Below, piece by piece: positions 41,715-49,599 of a DNA stretch of 49,599 nucleotides. The notes under the pieces were generated by a model, which saw nothing but the letters and a program-made list of their open reading frames with translations, was not told the origin of the DNA and did not search any database. Within the stretch, counting starts at the first letter, position 1, and the number at the start of each line of letters is the position of its first letter. Source of the stretch: Eggerthellaceae bacterium (GTDB lineage Bacteria; Actinomycetota; Coriobacteriia; Coriobacteriales; Eggerthellaceae); assembly GCA_017440565.1 (NCBI GenBank), contig JAFSHA010000104.1:1-49599 (forward strand), read 5' to 3'. Both the position numbers and the translations under genes were made by a program.

Positions 41715-42917
41715 CTAGGACAGGCGCTCATGCACGATATCGAAGGTGTCGCGGGCGATCATGTACTCCTCGTTGGTGGGGATGACGAGAATCTGAACAG
41801 CAGAGTCATCGGTTGAGATCATGCGCTCGCCACCGCGCAAGCGGTTACGCTCGCGGTCGAGCACCATGCCGAGCGGCTGCAAGCCGGAGAAGATCATGCG
41901 GCGCATCTTCTCGCAGTTCTCGCCCACGCCGGCCGTGAGCACAATGGCGTCCACACCGCCCATGACGGCCATGTACTGGCCAATGTACTTCTTCACCGAG
42001 TTGGAGTACATATCGTAAGCAAGTTGGGAACGCTCATGCCCGGCTTCGGAAGCATCGCGGACGCTGCGAAGGTCGTTCGAAATACCGGAAATGCCCAGCA
42101 GGCCAGACTTCTTGTTCAGAAGATCGCTTGCCTCGGAAGGCGTGAGCCCCTCGTGCTCCATGATGAACGTAACGATGGCAGGGTCGATGGCGCCCGTACG
42201 GGTACCCATCATGAGGCCGTCAAGCGGAGTAAGGCCCATGGAGGTGTCCACCGCCACACCATGGTCGATGGCAGACATCGAACAACCATTGCCAAGGTGG
42301 CAAGTGATGAGCTTGAGGTCATCCAGATCCTCATCTAGGAAAGCGGCGGCGCGCTCGGCGATATAGCGGTGCGAGGTGCCGTGGGCGCCGTACTTGCGCA
42401 GCGAATACTTCTCGTACAGGTCATACGGGATGGGATACATGTACGCCTTAGGCGGCATGGTTTGGAAATACGAGGTATCGAAAACGGCCACCATGGGTTT
42501 ATCGGGCATATGGTGACGGCAGGCATTAATGCCCATGAGGGCCGCCTTGTTATGAAGCGGAGCCAGCTCAGCAAGCTCGTCAATGCGAGCGATAACCTCG
42601 TCGTCAATGAGAACCGAACGGTCAAAGTACTTGCCGCCCTGAACGACGCGATGACCGATGGCATCGATTTCGTCAAGAGATTCAACAGCCTTGTTGGGAC
42701 CCGAAATGAGATTCTCGAGAACCAGTGCGACGGCTGCATCATGGTTTTCCATGGGGGTATCGAGCACGACCTCGTTGTCATCGATTCCGTGCTTAAGGAA
42801 GGCGTTGTCGGCGCCTACGCGCTCACAAATGCCCTTGGCTAGAACCAGGTGCTGCTCGACATTGATGAGCTGGTACTTCAAGGAAGATGATCCTGCATTG
42901 ATTACGAGTACGTTCAC
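41715..42917 (-). CDS. ackA: Acetate kinase
   Basis: 400 residues. The ASKHA nucleotide-binding fold shows NAGSSSLKYQLI at the start, IGHRVVQGGKYF, GAHGTSHRYI and CHLGNGCSMSAI, with the catalytic residues in place. It makes ATP and acetate from acetyl phosphate, the second step after Pta. The GTG start at 42917 follows AGGAGG by seven bases. The downstream terminator is shared with the convergent pta. Confidence 0.96.
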   Translation of the reverse strand: MNVLVINAGSSSLKYQLINVEQHLVLAKGICERVGADNAFLKHGIDDNEVVLDTPMENHDAAVALVLENLISGPNKAVESLDEIDAIGHRVVQGGKYFDRSVLIDDEVIARIDELAELAPLHNKAALMGINACRHHMPDKPMVAVFDTSYFQTMPPKAYMYPIPYDLYEKYSLRKYGAHGTSHRYIAERAAAFLDEDLDDLKLITCHLGNGCSMSAIDHGVAVDTSMGLTPLDGLMMGTRTGAIDPAIVTFIMEHEGLTPSEASDLLNKKSGLLGISGISNDLRSVRDASEAGHERSQLAYDMYSNSVKKYIGQYMAVMGGVDAIVLTAGVGENCEKMRRMIFSGLQPLGMVLDRERNRLRGGERMISTDDSAVQILVIPTNEEYMIARDTFDIVHERLS

Positions 42918-43041
42918 GATCTGCCTCCTAATTAGTCAACCACTCAATTTTAGGTCGATACGCTTCGTCACCTCGCACAACAAGGACCCCATTCGGCGAA
43001 TGGATACCCATAAGTCACCCTATTGGAGATTAAATGAAACA

Positions 43042-43099
43042 ACGGGCGGGAAGCTTAGCGTTCGCGGCCAAAGCCCTGCGCGCTATGCTTTCCGCCCGT
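43042..43099 (-). terminator. Terminator of the HIT gene
   Basis: Nineteen-base arms at 43042-43060 and 43081-43099 with two mismatches and a 20-base loop. On the minus strand the stem continues into TTGTTTCATTTA. It lies 25 bases past the HIT stop. Confidence 0.7.
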
Positions 43100-43123
43100 C
43101 GAAATAATTTGAAGGATTAAAAA

Positions 43124-43474
43124 TTACTTAGAGGGGTTCCCGTCGTTCATCTGGGCCCCACCGAGTACGTGAACATGAAGATGATGCACAGTTTGGCAGG
43201 AATGGTCGTTGGTGTTGGCCAGGGTCCGGAAGCCGTCGGCAACAACGCCCTTAATCTCCGCGACCTTCTGTACCGCACCGAAAACCGCACCCAACGTATC
43301 AGCCGGTACGTTATCGGCGATATTGTCGTAGTGATCCTTCGGAATGATGAGGGTGTGAACGGGCATCATGGGATTGATGTCCTCAAAGGCGAGCACCGCC
43401 TCATCCTCGTACACCACCGTGGAGGGAATTTCACCCTTCGCAATCTTGCAGAACAAGCAATCGTCTTTTTGCAT
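43124..43474 (-). CDS. HIT-family nucleotide hydrolase (Hint-like)
   Basis: 116 residues. It begins CLFCKIAKGEIPS (N-terminal Cys pair typical of zinc-containing HIT proteins) and ends with the histidine triad HHLHVHVLGG. Such proteins hydrolyse nucleoside phosphoramidates such as AMP-lysine. The substrate in this organism is unknown. It is last in the xseA-xseB run, 60 bases after xseB. Confidence 0.93.
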   Translation of the reverse strand: MQKDDCLFCKIAKGEIPSTVVYEDEAVLAFEDINPMMPVHTLIIPKDHYDNIADNVPADTLGAVFGAVQKVAEIKGVVADGFRTLANTNDHSCQTVHHLHVHVLGGAQMNDGNPSK

Positions 43475-43534
43475 GGCATCCTCCTACACTCGTTTTGATA
43501 CTTTTCAATCTGGCATGTAAACCAAGCTAACCTG

Positions 43535-43786
43535 TTAAGAAAGAGTGACGTCGCGAGCCTCGTCATCAAGGGCGCCGGAAAGCTCGCCCATAAGGACTTC
43601 GACTTTCTGCTCTGCCGCAGTTAGACGCCTTTGAAGCGAGGTTAAGAGAGCGATCCCACGCTCATAACGCACGAGGCTCTCCTCAAGTTCGAGCGTGTTG
43701 CCTTCAAGCATCTCGACTATTCCCTCAAGCTCGGCCATCGCCTCACGAAAGCTCAACTCTTCGATCATACGTTGCTCATTTATCAT
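43535..43786 (-). CDS. xseB: Exodeoxyribonuclease VII small subunit
   Basis: 83 residues with the family core FREAMAELEGIVEMLEGN then LELEESLVRYERGIALL, a helical hairpin that binds XseA. The start ATG overlaps the xseA end by 11 bases with GGAGG inside xseA, so the two subunits are translationally coupled. Confidence 0.95.
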   Translation of the reverse strand: MINEQRMIEELSFREAMAELEGIVEMLEGNTLELEESLVRYERGIALLTSLQRRLTAAEQKVEVLMGELSGALDDEARDVTLS

Positions 43787-45176
43787 GGCAATCCTCCAAA
43801 GCTTCTCCCGAGTACTCGATTACAGAAACCTCATCCACAACACACGAAGCCGTGCCGTCAGAGAGGCTGATTGATACGTTCTGCCCTGGCTGCAGGGCTT
43901 TGACGCTTCTTATGACCGCGCCTTCGGCGCTACGCGTTATGGAGTAACCGCGCGCGAGTACCGTAAGCGGGGAAAGGTCGTAAAGGCGCGCCGCCGTAAC
44001 GCTTAACGCACCGCGATACGCCGCCGTGACTTCCCCACCCTGACGTTCGATGCGACTGCGCAGCGAAAGAACGCGGCGCTCGTCGGAATCGAGCGCATGG
44101 GAAAGAGATACCGCAAGCTTCGAGTGAATAGAGGAAAGCTTGCGCTTGTCGGACTCAAGGGACGCAGGAATAGCCTTCCCCAGGCGAAGACTGAGGTCGT
44201 CAAGGCGCTGGAAATCTTCCGCAAACAGACGCATGGGATCACCAAAGGCAGAACGACGCATCTGGCGCTCGACGGCCAGCATCTCGGAATCGATGCGCGA
44301 GCGCATACGCATGCCCATAGAGGCCCCTAAACGCTCCATGTGCGCGCCCAGCGCCGAAGACTCCGGGACGACCGATTCAGCAGCGGCTGTGGGCGTTGAG
44401 GCGCGAAGGTCGGCAACCATATCGGCGATAGTCGTGTCGGGCTCATGGCCGATACCGGTTACGATTGCGACGGGACATGCCGCCACCATACGAGCGACTT
44501 GCTCGTCGTTGAAAGGCATGAGGTCCTCGAAAGAACCGCCTCCGCGAACCAGCAAGACAACGTCAACGCCCGAAGCCACAACCGTGCGCAAACCCTCGCA
44601 AATATGGGCAGGGGCTGAGGCTCCCTCAACGGGAACGCCTGCAAGCTTAACTTGCGCCAGAGGATAACGACGCCTTAAGGTGCGCAGAACATCATGGACG
44701 GCGGCACCGCGAGGCGAGGTAACCACGCCAATTCGCTCAGGAAAGGCGGGCAAAGGCCTCTTCCGCATGGGATCCATAAGGCCTTCCGCTTGCAGTTTGC
44801 GAGCTAAATTGGCTACCTGCAAGCGCAAGTTTCCCTCACCTGCCAAGGCAATGCTGAAGACATCGAAGTTCATGCGTCCCTTGGCGGCGTAGAGGGTAAA
44901 ACGACCCGTCAGCTCAACCAGCATGCCAACACGCATGGACACGCCACTTGCCTGGTAACGGTTGTTCCACATCATGCAAGGAAGCGAAGCCCCCGCATCT
45001 TTCACGGTGAAATAAACCGCCTTGTAGCCGGGCTTGTTGGAAACCTCGGAGACTTCACCCACCAGACGGACGATAACGCCCTCAAGCGCGCCCTTGGCAA
45101 GAGCCATGGCCGCCGAGACGGAGAGCGCAGGTTCGCGTTCTCCGGCGGCAGCATGGGATGTTTCGGCAAAGCTCAT
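43776..45176 (-). CDS. xseA: Exodeoxyribonuclease VII large subunit
   Basis: 466 residues. An N-terminal OB-fold (VIVRLVGEVSEVSNKPGYKAVYFTVKDAG) is followed by a catalytic domain with GVVTSPRGAAVHDVLRTLRRR, LLVRGGGSFEDL, VTGIGHEPDTTIAD and DLRASTPTAAAE. With XseB it degrades single-stranded DNA in both directions. I use ATG 45176; an earlier TTG at 45209 would extend it over the end of the preceding protease gene. Confidence 0.95.
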   Translation of the reverse strand: MSFAETSHAAAGEREPALSVSAAMALAKGALEGVIVRLVGEVSEVSNKPGYKAVYFTVKDAGASLPCMMWNNRYQASGVSMRVGMLVELTGRFTLYAAKGRMNFDVFSIALAGEGNLRLQVANLARKLQAEGLMDPMRKRPLPAFPERIGVVTSPRGAAVHDVLRTLRRRYPLAQVKLAGVPVEGASAPAHICEGLRTVVASGVDVVLLVRGGGSFEDLMPFNDEQVARMVAACPVAIVTGIGHEPDTTIADMVADLRASTPTAAAESVVPESSALGAHMERLGASMGMRMRSRIDSEMLAVERQMRRSAFGDPMRLFAEDFQRLDDLSLRLGKAIPASLESDKRKLSSIHSKLAVSLSHALDSDERRVLSLRSRIERQGGEVTAAYRGALSVTAARLYDLSPLTVLARGYSITRSAEGAVIRSVKALQPGQNVSISLSDGTASCVVDEVSVIEYSGEALEDCHDK

Positions 45177-45186
45177 GCGCAGGCCG

Positions 45187-45846
45187 TTACTCTTCGCCGC
45201 GCATGCCAAGCAGCCAGATAAGCTGCAGGATAGAAGTAAGGGCAGCCGCTACGTAAGTGAAAGCGCAAGCGCGCAGCACCTTCTGAGAGCCGACGCGGTC
45301 GGATTGCGTAAGCCCGATTTGGCCCATGTAGGTCATGGCGCGGCTGGAGGCGTTGAACTCGACCGGCAGGGTAACCACATGGAACAGGATCACGGCGACG
45401 TACATGACAATGGCAAGGGTGTAAAGCTGCATGATGCCCAAAAGCATGCCAGCCAGCAGCAGGAACATCCAAGCGTTAGAGGCAAGGTTCACGGCGGGAA
45501 CAAGCGAGCCGCGAATCTTCATAGGCGCATACCCCTGCGCGAACTGGCATGCGTGGCCGACTTCGTGGCAGGCCGTCGCAATGGCGGTAACGGTGCGCCC
45601 GTCGTAGGCCTCAGGCGAAAGCGTGACGGAGTTGGAACGGGGATCAAAGAAATCCTGACCCGGGCCGCCACGATGCACGGCAACGTTATAGATGCCGTAA
45701 TAAGAAAGCATCTGGCGTGCGCAATCGGCACCGGTCATGCCGGTGGAATTGGGAACGCGTGCGTACTTCTTCAGGGCGTGATTGACCCACCATGTTGAGA
45801 TCATGCCGATGACAAGCGTTAGGACGACAAATGTAATGTAATCCAT
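45187..45846 (-). CDS. YugP-type zinc metallopeptidase, membrane-bound
   Basis: 219 residues. The N-terminal helix (ITFVVLTLVIGMISTWWV) is followed by the metalloprotease motif HEVGH in ATACHEVGHACQFAQGY, then three or more helices near the C-terminus. This matches the PF04298 (YugP) group, whose substrates are unknown. ATG 45846 follows GAGGAG by ten bases; an upstream frame from 45900 lacks support. It stands before xseA, ten bases apart. Confidence 0.9.
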   Translation of the reverse strand: MDYITFVVLTLVIGMISTWWVNHALKKYARVPNSTGMTGADCARQMLSYYGIYNVAVHRGGPGQDFFDPRSNSVTLSPEAYDGRTVTAIATACHEVGHACQFAQGYAPMKIRGSLVPAVNLASNAWMFLLLAGMLLGIMQLYTLAIVMYVAVILFHVVTLPVEFNASSRAMTYMGQIGLTQSDRVGSQKVLRACAFTYVAAALTSILQLIWLLGMRGEE

Positions 45847-45984
45847 ACTCAATTCACTCCTCAAATGAGCTGCCGTGTTTGGTTGTAGTATATCAGACAT
45901 ACGTACGCATTTAAGGCATACGGCTTACCAACGCCCCGGCTTCGCAAGAGCTCCATGACGAACAGGGAATTCCGAGACGCGACC

Positions 45985-47130
45985 CTATTCGGTTCGCACG
46001 ACGCAAAGACCGTGAGGCCCCAAGCTCAGGCAAATGCGCCCCGCAAGAAGGTCGAGCAGCTCCTCGCCCACCATAGCACGCCGCCACCCCTTTAGCACAT
46101 CAACGCCCTCGGTATACCCACGTGCCATCATGGCAAGGTCACCGTGGCTCGCAAGCGTTTGCATGGCAATGTCGTTCTCGTGAGCGCGAAGGCGAACGAG
46201 GGCATTCATAAGATCGAGTTCCGCGTCGACGTTACGTTCGTTCTTCCCCGCACGGTCAAGCTCGGGCCACTTTGACTCAGGAAGCGACATGCCCTTTTCC
46301 ATAAGGGCGACGATGACGCGCGCATCACGGGTGGTCACGCGCTCCCTCACGCCACGTACCATGAACAGGTCATCGATAGAATGCGGTTCTCGGCGACACG
46401 CCTCGACAATCTGCTCGTCGGTGAGAATCCATTTGCGCGGCACATCGCGATGCTGAGCCTCCACCTCACGCCAGGCGGCAAGCTCGCGCGCCGCCGACAT
46501 CTGACGCCTGGAAAGCTGGTTTACGCGCTTAAGGCGGCGAAAACGCGTACGCGGATCCTCCTCGTAGCGCTCGGGGTTAGAAAGCTCCTTGAAATCATGG
46601 GAAAGCCAGCGGAGGCGGCCCTTTTCCTCGAGGCGCTCAACCATAGAGCGATAGATTTCAGGTAGATACACCACGTCATCGGCGGCGTACTCAAGCTGAG
46701 AGTCCTGCAGGGGGCGCCGCGACCAGTCGGTGAACGAATCGCTTTTCTTCAACGAAACGCCGCACATCGAGTTTACGAGCGCGCCGTAGCCAATCTGCTG
46801 AGTATGCCCCAGCAAGGTGGCGGCAATCTGCGTATCGAAGATAGGTTTCGGCAAAACGCCGATTTCGTGATAGATGATCTCGAGATCTTGCCCGCCAGCA
46901 TGGAATAGCTTCACGATGTGCTCATCTTCAAGAAGGCAGGCTATGGCGCCCAAGTCATCGATGGCAAAGGGATCCACAATGGCCACTTCGTCATCGGTTG
47001 CCATCTGAAGAAGGCAGAGCTTTGCATAATAGGTTTTCTCGCGCAAGAACTCGGTATCGATGGCAAGCACCGAAGATGAACGCGCGCGCTGCACGAACGC
47101 CTCAAGCGCCTCCTGATTTGCTATGTACAC
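45985..47130 (-). CDS. rnd: Ribonuclease D
   Basis: 381 residues. A DEDD 3'-5' exonuclease domain carries Asp/Glu in LAIDTEFLRE, Asp in FHAGGQDLEII, and the final Asp in EYAADDVVYLPEIY. An HRDC domain follows (about 205-285) and there is a second HRDC-like helical region at the end. It trims the 3' ends of tRNA precursors. The GTG start at 47130 has AAGGA eight bases upstream. It is divergent from the lipid-kinase gene. Confidence 0.93.
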   Translation of the reverse strand: MYIANQEALEAFVQRARSSSVLAIDTEFLREKTYYAKLCLLQMATDDEVAIVDPFAIDDLGAIACLLEDEHIVKLFHAGGQDLEIIYHEIGVLPKPIFDTQIAATLLGHTQQIGYGALVNSMCGVSLKKSDSFTDWSRRPLQDSQLEYAADDVVYLPEIYRSMVERLEEKGRLRWLSHDFKELSNPERYEEDPRTRFRRLKRVNQLSRRQMSAARELAAWREVEAQHRDVPRKWILTDEQIVEACRREPHSIDDLFMVRGVRERVTTRDARVIVALMEKGMSLPESKWPELDRAGKNERNVDAELDLMNALVRLRAHENDIAMQTLASHGDLAMMARGYTEGVDVLKGWRRAMVGEELLDLLAGRICLSLGPHGLCVVRTE

Positions 47131-47199
47131 GAATTCGTTCCTTACGTTTGCAAGCGACGGTTTTGTAGTACCATCATGATAACAATGGAAGGGGAAACT

Positions 47200-48111
47200 G
47201 TGAAACTTCTAGTGATAAACAACCTGGTATCTGGTTATCGAGAAGGGGCGATTTACGATTTCGTGCGCACCTTCATCGAAGATGGCGACGAAGTGGTCAT
47301 CCGCTCAACGGACGGCACCAGCAAGACAAAAGACTTCCTGCAAGATGCGGCTGATTTCGACCTCGTGGTGGCAAGCGGCGGAGACGGCACCATTGCCACC
47401 GTGTCCTACGAGCTTGCCAACAGCGGCATCCCCATTTTGGCCTTTCCCGCGGGTACGGCCAACTTGCTGCACATGAACCTCATGCTTCCCAACGAAACGC
47501 ACGCGCTTGCCAAGATGCCGCGCGACTTCAAAACGCTCGATTTCGACCTTGGCGAGATTGCCTTCGATTCTGGCGAGCGCATGGGCTTTTCCATCATGGC
47601 AGGCGCCGGATACGACGCCGACATCATGAAGAACGCAGCACCGCAAAAGCGCCTCCTCGGGCCTATGGCGTACTTCTCGGCGGCCATCGCAAACCCCACC
47701 CCGCAGTATTCCAAATTTACGCTTGAAATCGACGGCAACAAGATGGAGAGCGAGGGCGTTGGAATCTTGGTCATCAATTTCTCCAAGATCCAATTCGACA
47801 TATCGGTAGTTCACGAGAACCTGCCCCGTGACGGACAGTTCGAAGTAGTTGTCCTCAAGGCACGCGATGCCTTCGGGCTCATCCCCGCCCTGTTCGCCGG
47901 CATCCTCGATCGCGGGGGCGACTTCCCAAGCCGCACCGATGCTCTTGAGATCCACAGAGGAAGCAACATCCTCATCGAGGCCGACCCGCCGCTGCACATG
48001 CAATACGATGGCGAGGCGTCCCCGCTCACAACTCCCTTTGCCGTCAAGATGATACCCCGTGCGGCTCGCTACGTGGTATCTGAGGAATACCTGAAGCATC
48101 ACGCCGATTAG
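47200..48111 (+). CDS. Diacylglycerol/lipid kinase family protein (YegS/BmrU-like)
   Basis: 303 residues. The DAGK catalytic motif is LVVASGGDGTIATV, followed by FPAGTANLLHMNLMLP and GAGYDADIMKNA, all typical of the bacterial lipid-kinase fold. A beta-rich C-terminal domain completes it. The lipid substrate is not known. GTG 47200 was chosen because GGAAGGGG lies five bases upstream; an ATG at 47176 also opens the frame but has no binding site. Confidence 0.9.
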   Translation: MKLLVINNLVSGYREGAIYDFVRTFIEDGDEVVIRSTDGTSKTKDFLQDAADFDLVVASGGDGTIATVSYELANSGIPILAFPAGTANLLHMNLMLPNETHALAKMPRDFKTLDFDLGEIAFDSGERMGFSIMAGAGYDADIMKNAAPQKRLLGPMAYFSAAIANPTPQYSKFTLEIDGNKMESEGVGILVINFSKIQFDISVVHENLPRDGQFEVVVLKARDAFGLIPALFAGILDRGGDFPSRTDALEIHRGSNILIEADPPLHMQYDGEASPLTTPFAVKMIPRAARYVVSEEYLKHHAD

Positions 48112-48144
48112 CACAGCGAGCGAAACAACACGATTCCCCAAAGA

Positions 48145-48168
48145 AAGCGCCCCGATTCCGGGGCGCTT
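48145..48168. terminator. Bidirectional terminator between the lipid kinase and terC
   Basis: AAGCGCCCCG (48145-48154) and CGGGGCGCTT (48159-48168) around ATTC, lying between converging genes. Confidence 0.8.
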
Positions 48169-48174
48169 CTGCAT

Positions 48175-48975
48175 TTACTTCTGCTCAGAAACCTCTTTGA
48201 GGTAAGCCTCTTTGTTTGAGAGGAACTTCATCTGAATGAGCTCGAGGATAACCGAGAAGACCATGGCAAAGTAAACCATGAGCTTCTCCATGTGCATGTC
48301 GAGAACCTCGATGCCAGAGTGGATGGCCATCGAGTCAAGTACCAGCAGAACACCGATGGCAACGATAAAGGTAAGCGCGAGGATCTTCATCTGCGGATGC
48401 CCGTTGATGAAATTGGAGATAGGATCGATGAAGATCATCATGATGAACACCGCGACCATGACGGCGATGATCATGATGATAAGATGCTCGGCCATACCGA
48501 CGGCGGTGATGACCGAATCGATAGAGAAGACAAGGTCCATGACCATAATGGTTCCAATAGCCTGAGGGAGCCCGATGCGGTGCTTGGCAGCATGCTCTTC
48601 GGAATGCTCGGCCTTAAGCTCGGTGAGGTCGAGCATCTCGCGCAGCTCCTTGATGCCCTTGTAAATAAGGTAAGCGCCACCCAGAAGAAGCACGATGTCA
48701 CGCACCGAGAAACCATGGCTCCAGAAGCCGAGGTTGATCTCGAACAACGGATTAGTCATGTGAACCAGGTAAGAGGCGAAGCACAGGAAGATTACACGCA
48801 TGACGAGCGCACCGGCAAGTCCAAGCTTGCGGCCGATGTGTTGCTTTTCCGGAGGAAGGCGATCGGTGGTAATGGAGATGAACACCAGGTTGTCAACGCC
48901 AAGGACGATCTCCAGGAAAATAAGCGTAATGAGGCTGATCCAAGCCTCGGCAGTTAGGAAGATGGACAAATCCAC
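48175..48975 (-). CDS. TerC-family membrane protein, probable manganese exporter
   Basis: 266 residues with about seven hydrophobic helices. The two TerC Asp motifs appear as GVDNLVFISI (helix 1) and DLVFSIDSV. TerC relatives under yybP-ykoY control export Mn2+ or load it onto secreted enzymes. I start at GTG 48975, where GGAG is nine bases upstream; the longer frame to 49026 lies within the leader. The gene is preceded by a predicted Mn2+ riboswitch, which supports the metal role. Actual ion specificity is inferred from the switch and family. Confidence 0.9.
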   Translation of the reverse strand: MDLSIFLTAEAWISLITLIFLEIVLGVDNLVFISITTDRLPPEKQHIGRKLGLAGALVMRVIFLCFASYLVHMTNPLFEINLGFWSHGFSVRDIVLLLGGAYLIYKGIKELREMLDLTELKAEHSEEHAAKHRIGLPQAIGTIMVMDLVFSIDSVITAVGMAEHLIIMIIAVMVAVFIMMIFIDPISNFINGHPQMKILALTFIVAIGVLLVLDSMAIHSGIEVLDMHMEKLMVYFAMVFSVILELIQMKFLSNKEAYLKEVSEQK

Positions 48976-49030
48976 TTTCAGACTCTCCTGTTCTTTCGAC
49001 TCTCTTCTGCAAAGCCCAAAGGTCACAGCA

Positions 49031-49089
49031 CAAAAAAAGACTCACGGCGTAGACATAACGTTTCCGTTAGAAGCCTACGCCATGAGTCT
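49031..49089 (-). terminator. Riboswitch terminator of terC
   Basis: Fifteen-base arms at 49075-49089 and 49038-49052 with one mismatch (AGACTCATGGCGTAG and its partner), followed on the minus strand by seven T residues (49037-49031). Its 5' arm contains the 3' strand of aptamer helix P1, so the two structures exclude each other. Confidence 0.9.
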
Positions 49090-49188
49090 CGCTAATTAAG
49101 ATACGCCAGACGGTCTGTCATCAAGCAGATGCTCTGCCGCCATGAATGTTGTACGTATCGCACTCAACGTGCCAACTACTCCCCCATG
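49081..49188 (-). promoter_or_regulatory. yybP-ykoY (manganese) riboswitch aptamer upstream of terC
   Basis: Minus-strand leader of about 108 nt. It has the hallmark GGGGAGTAG near its 5' end and TTAGCGAGACTCATG at its 3' end, the two conserved strands of this class. P1 pairs CATGGG (49188-49183) with CTCATG (49086-49081), with one G-U. Inside, GCAC/GTGC and GATACG/CGTATC form further stems. The class senses Mn2+. Metal binding should hold P1 and free the gene from the overlapping terminator, so expression is predicted to rise with Mn2+. Identified by motif, not by covariance search. Confidence 0.88.
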
Positions 49189-49199
49189 GGCAGTGAAGA

Positions 49200-49228
49200 A
49201 TACTAATGCAAAGAAATTGGCTAATCAA
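49200..49228 (-). promoter_or_regulatory. Promoter of the terC riboswitch RNA
   Basis: On the minus strand, TTGATT (49228-49223), a 17-base spacer, then TAGTAT (49205-49200). Transcription would begin near 49193, just before the aptamer. Confidence 0.65.
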
Positions 49229-49301
49229 TAACCATTAGGTAAAGGGACACATATCGACCACATAGAATGATACGTACCCCGCAGAATACTTTTGTAGCCC
49301 A

Positions 49302-49457
49302 GGTTGGCGCTAGCAAGACAGCGAGCGGGGCTGTGGTGCCTTCAGATGGCGCGTCTCGCGGCTGAGCGCACTTCGGTGCGCGAAGGCAAGCGAGAAAACG
49401 TCATCTGGAGGTGCCACAGCCCCGCGCAGCGTCGAGGAATCCGGCGGCCGCCAGGCC
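49302..49457 (+). ncRNA. Candidate structured RNA (long hairpin)
   Basis: On the + strand, 49325-49351 pairs continuously with 49399-49425. The helix has 27 pairs with four departures from Watson-Crick, all U-G or G-U on the + strand (49337, 49338, 49342, 49349), which would be A-C on the other strand. Inward come TCTCGC/GCGAGA (49354-49359, 49390-49395), a purine-rich internal loop, and GCGCAC/GTGCGC closed by a TTCG tetraloop (49372-49375). Outward, weaker pairing continues to about 49302 and 49457. It does not match tRNA, SRP, tmRNA or RNase P RNA features known to me. No clear promoter was seen; TAGAAT at 49263 is a possible -10. A degenerating palindromic element is the alternative. Confidence 0.5.
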
Positions 49458-49465
49458 GACGGAAC

Positions 49466-49497
49466 AAAAAAACGACTCCGTAAGATTTACGGAGTCG
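49466..49497 (-). terminator. Terminator of tRNA-Gly
   Basis: Eleven-base arms CGACTCCGTAA (49473-49483) and its complement (49487-49497) around GAT. On the minus strand the stem is followed by seven T residues (49472-49466). It may also act on the + strand, but no T-tract follows there at once. Confidence 0.9.
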
Positions 49498-49507
49498 GAA
49501 GGTTTTC

Positions 49508-49583
<76 letters not shown>

Positions 49584-49599
49584 ATATTAACTTTTCAAA

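Noticed and set aside
43034-43120. A 28-codon + strand frame (MKQRAGSLAF...) after a GGAG site
   Set aside because: It coincides with the terminator hairpin of the HIT gene, and its arginine- and alanine-rich content follows from the stem sequence. No conservation evidence is available.

Overview
This is a G+C-rich stretch of bacterial chromosome, most likely from an anaerobic member of the Coriobacteriia (Eggerthellaceae-like Actinobacteria). The lineage call is inference. It rests on a Tat-exported flavoprotein beside a LysR regulator, menaquinone synthesis (MenA), a six-gene Ech-type [NiFe] hydrogenase, ferredoxin-dependent indolepyruvate oxidoreductase, Pta/AckA acetate metabolism, UDP-galactopyranose mutase, and frequent GTG/TTG starts. 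I see no plasmid, phage, transposase or CRISPR genes. Apart from the left 3.5 kb the window looks like stable core chromosome.

Layout. 1-3.8 kb is accessory DNA: the edge of a DUF4160 gene, a LysR regulator, and a divergent reading frame in which half a Tat flavoprotein is joined in frame to a TetR-type regulator. 3.8-7.5 kb holds a class A penicillin-binding protein and menA. 7.5-14.5 kb, leftward: paaK, an ACT-domain protein, a D,D-carboxypeptidase, an FHA protein, iorA, iorB and gluQ. 14.5-17.4 kb: a VanW-type wall protein and pgsA. 17.5-23 kb: echABCDEF, transcribed leftward. 23.4-26.6 kb, rightward: tRNA-Pro, a low-molecular-weight phosphatase, a Trm9/ALKBH8-like methyltransferase and Elp3. 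26.6-28.5 kb: a permease and vsr. 28.5-35.3 kb, leftward: ileS, lspA, rluD-like, hemH, coaBC. 35.6-37.9 kb: degV and dinB. 38-40.3 kb: glf and a family 2 glycosyltransferase. 40.5-42.9 kb: pta and ackA, convergent. 43-47.1 kb, leftward: rnd, a YugP-type protease, xseA, xseB and a HIT protein. 47.2-49.6 kb: a lipid-kinase-like gene, terC with a manganese-type (yybP-ykoY) riboswitch, a candidate structured RNA, and tRNA-Gly.

How the parts fit. IorAB exchanges electrons between 2-oxo acids and ferredoxin. Ech couples ferredoxin oxidation to H2 formation and ion pumping, or runs in reverse. PaaK makes aryl-acetyl-CoA, which IorAB could also carboxylate reductively to make aromatic amino acids. 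Pta/AckA provides ATP from acetyl-CoA, and MenA supplies the quinone for anaerobic respiration, which the Tat flavoprotein family normally serves.

The most notable items are: (1) the ATGA-overlapping Trm9-like/Elp3 pair, which looks like a compact bacterial route to wobble-uridine carboxymethyl/methoxycarbonylmethyl modification; (2) a roughly 155-nt hairpin at 49.3-49.46 kb whose helix deviations are all G-U compatible on the + strand only, suggesting an undescribed RNA; (3) a perfect 64-bp palindrome supplying the lspA stop codon, and a related element just after dinB; (4) the flavoprotein-TetR chimera; (5) the riboswitch before terC, in which aptamer and terminator share a strand. All comparisons are by eye; no searches were run.
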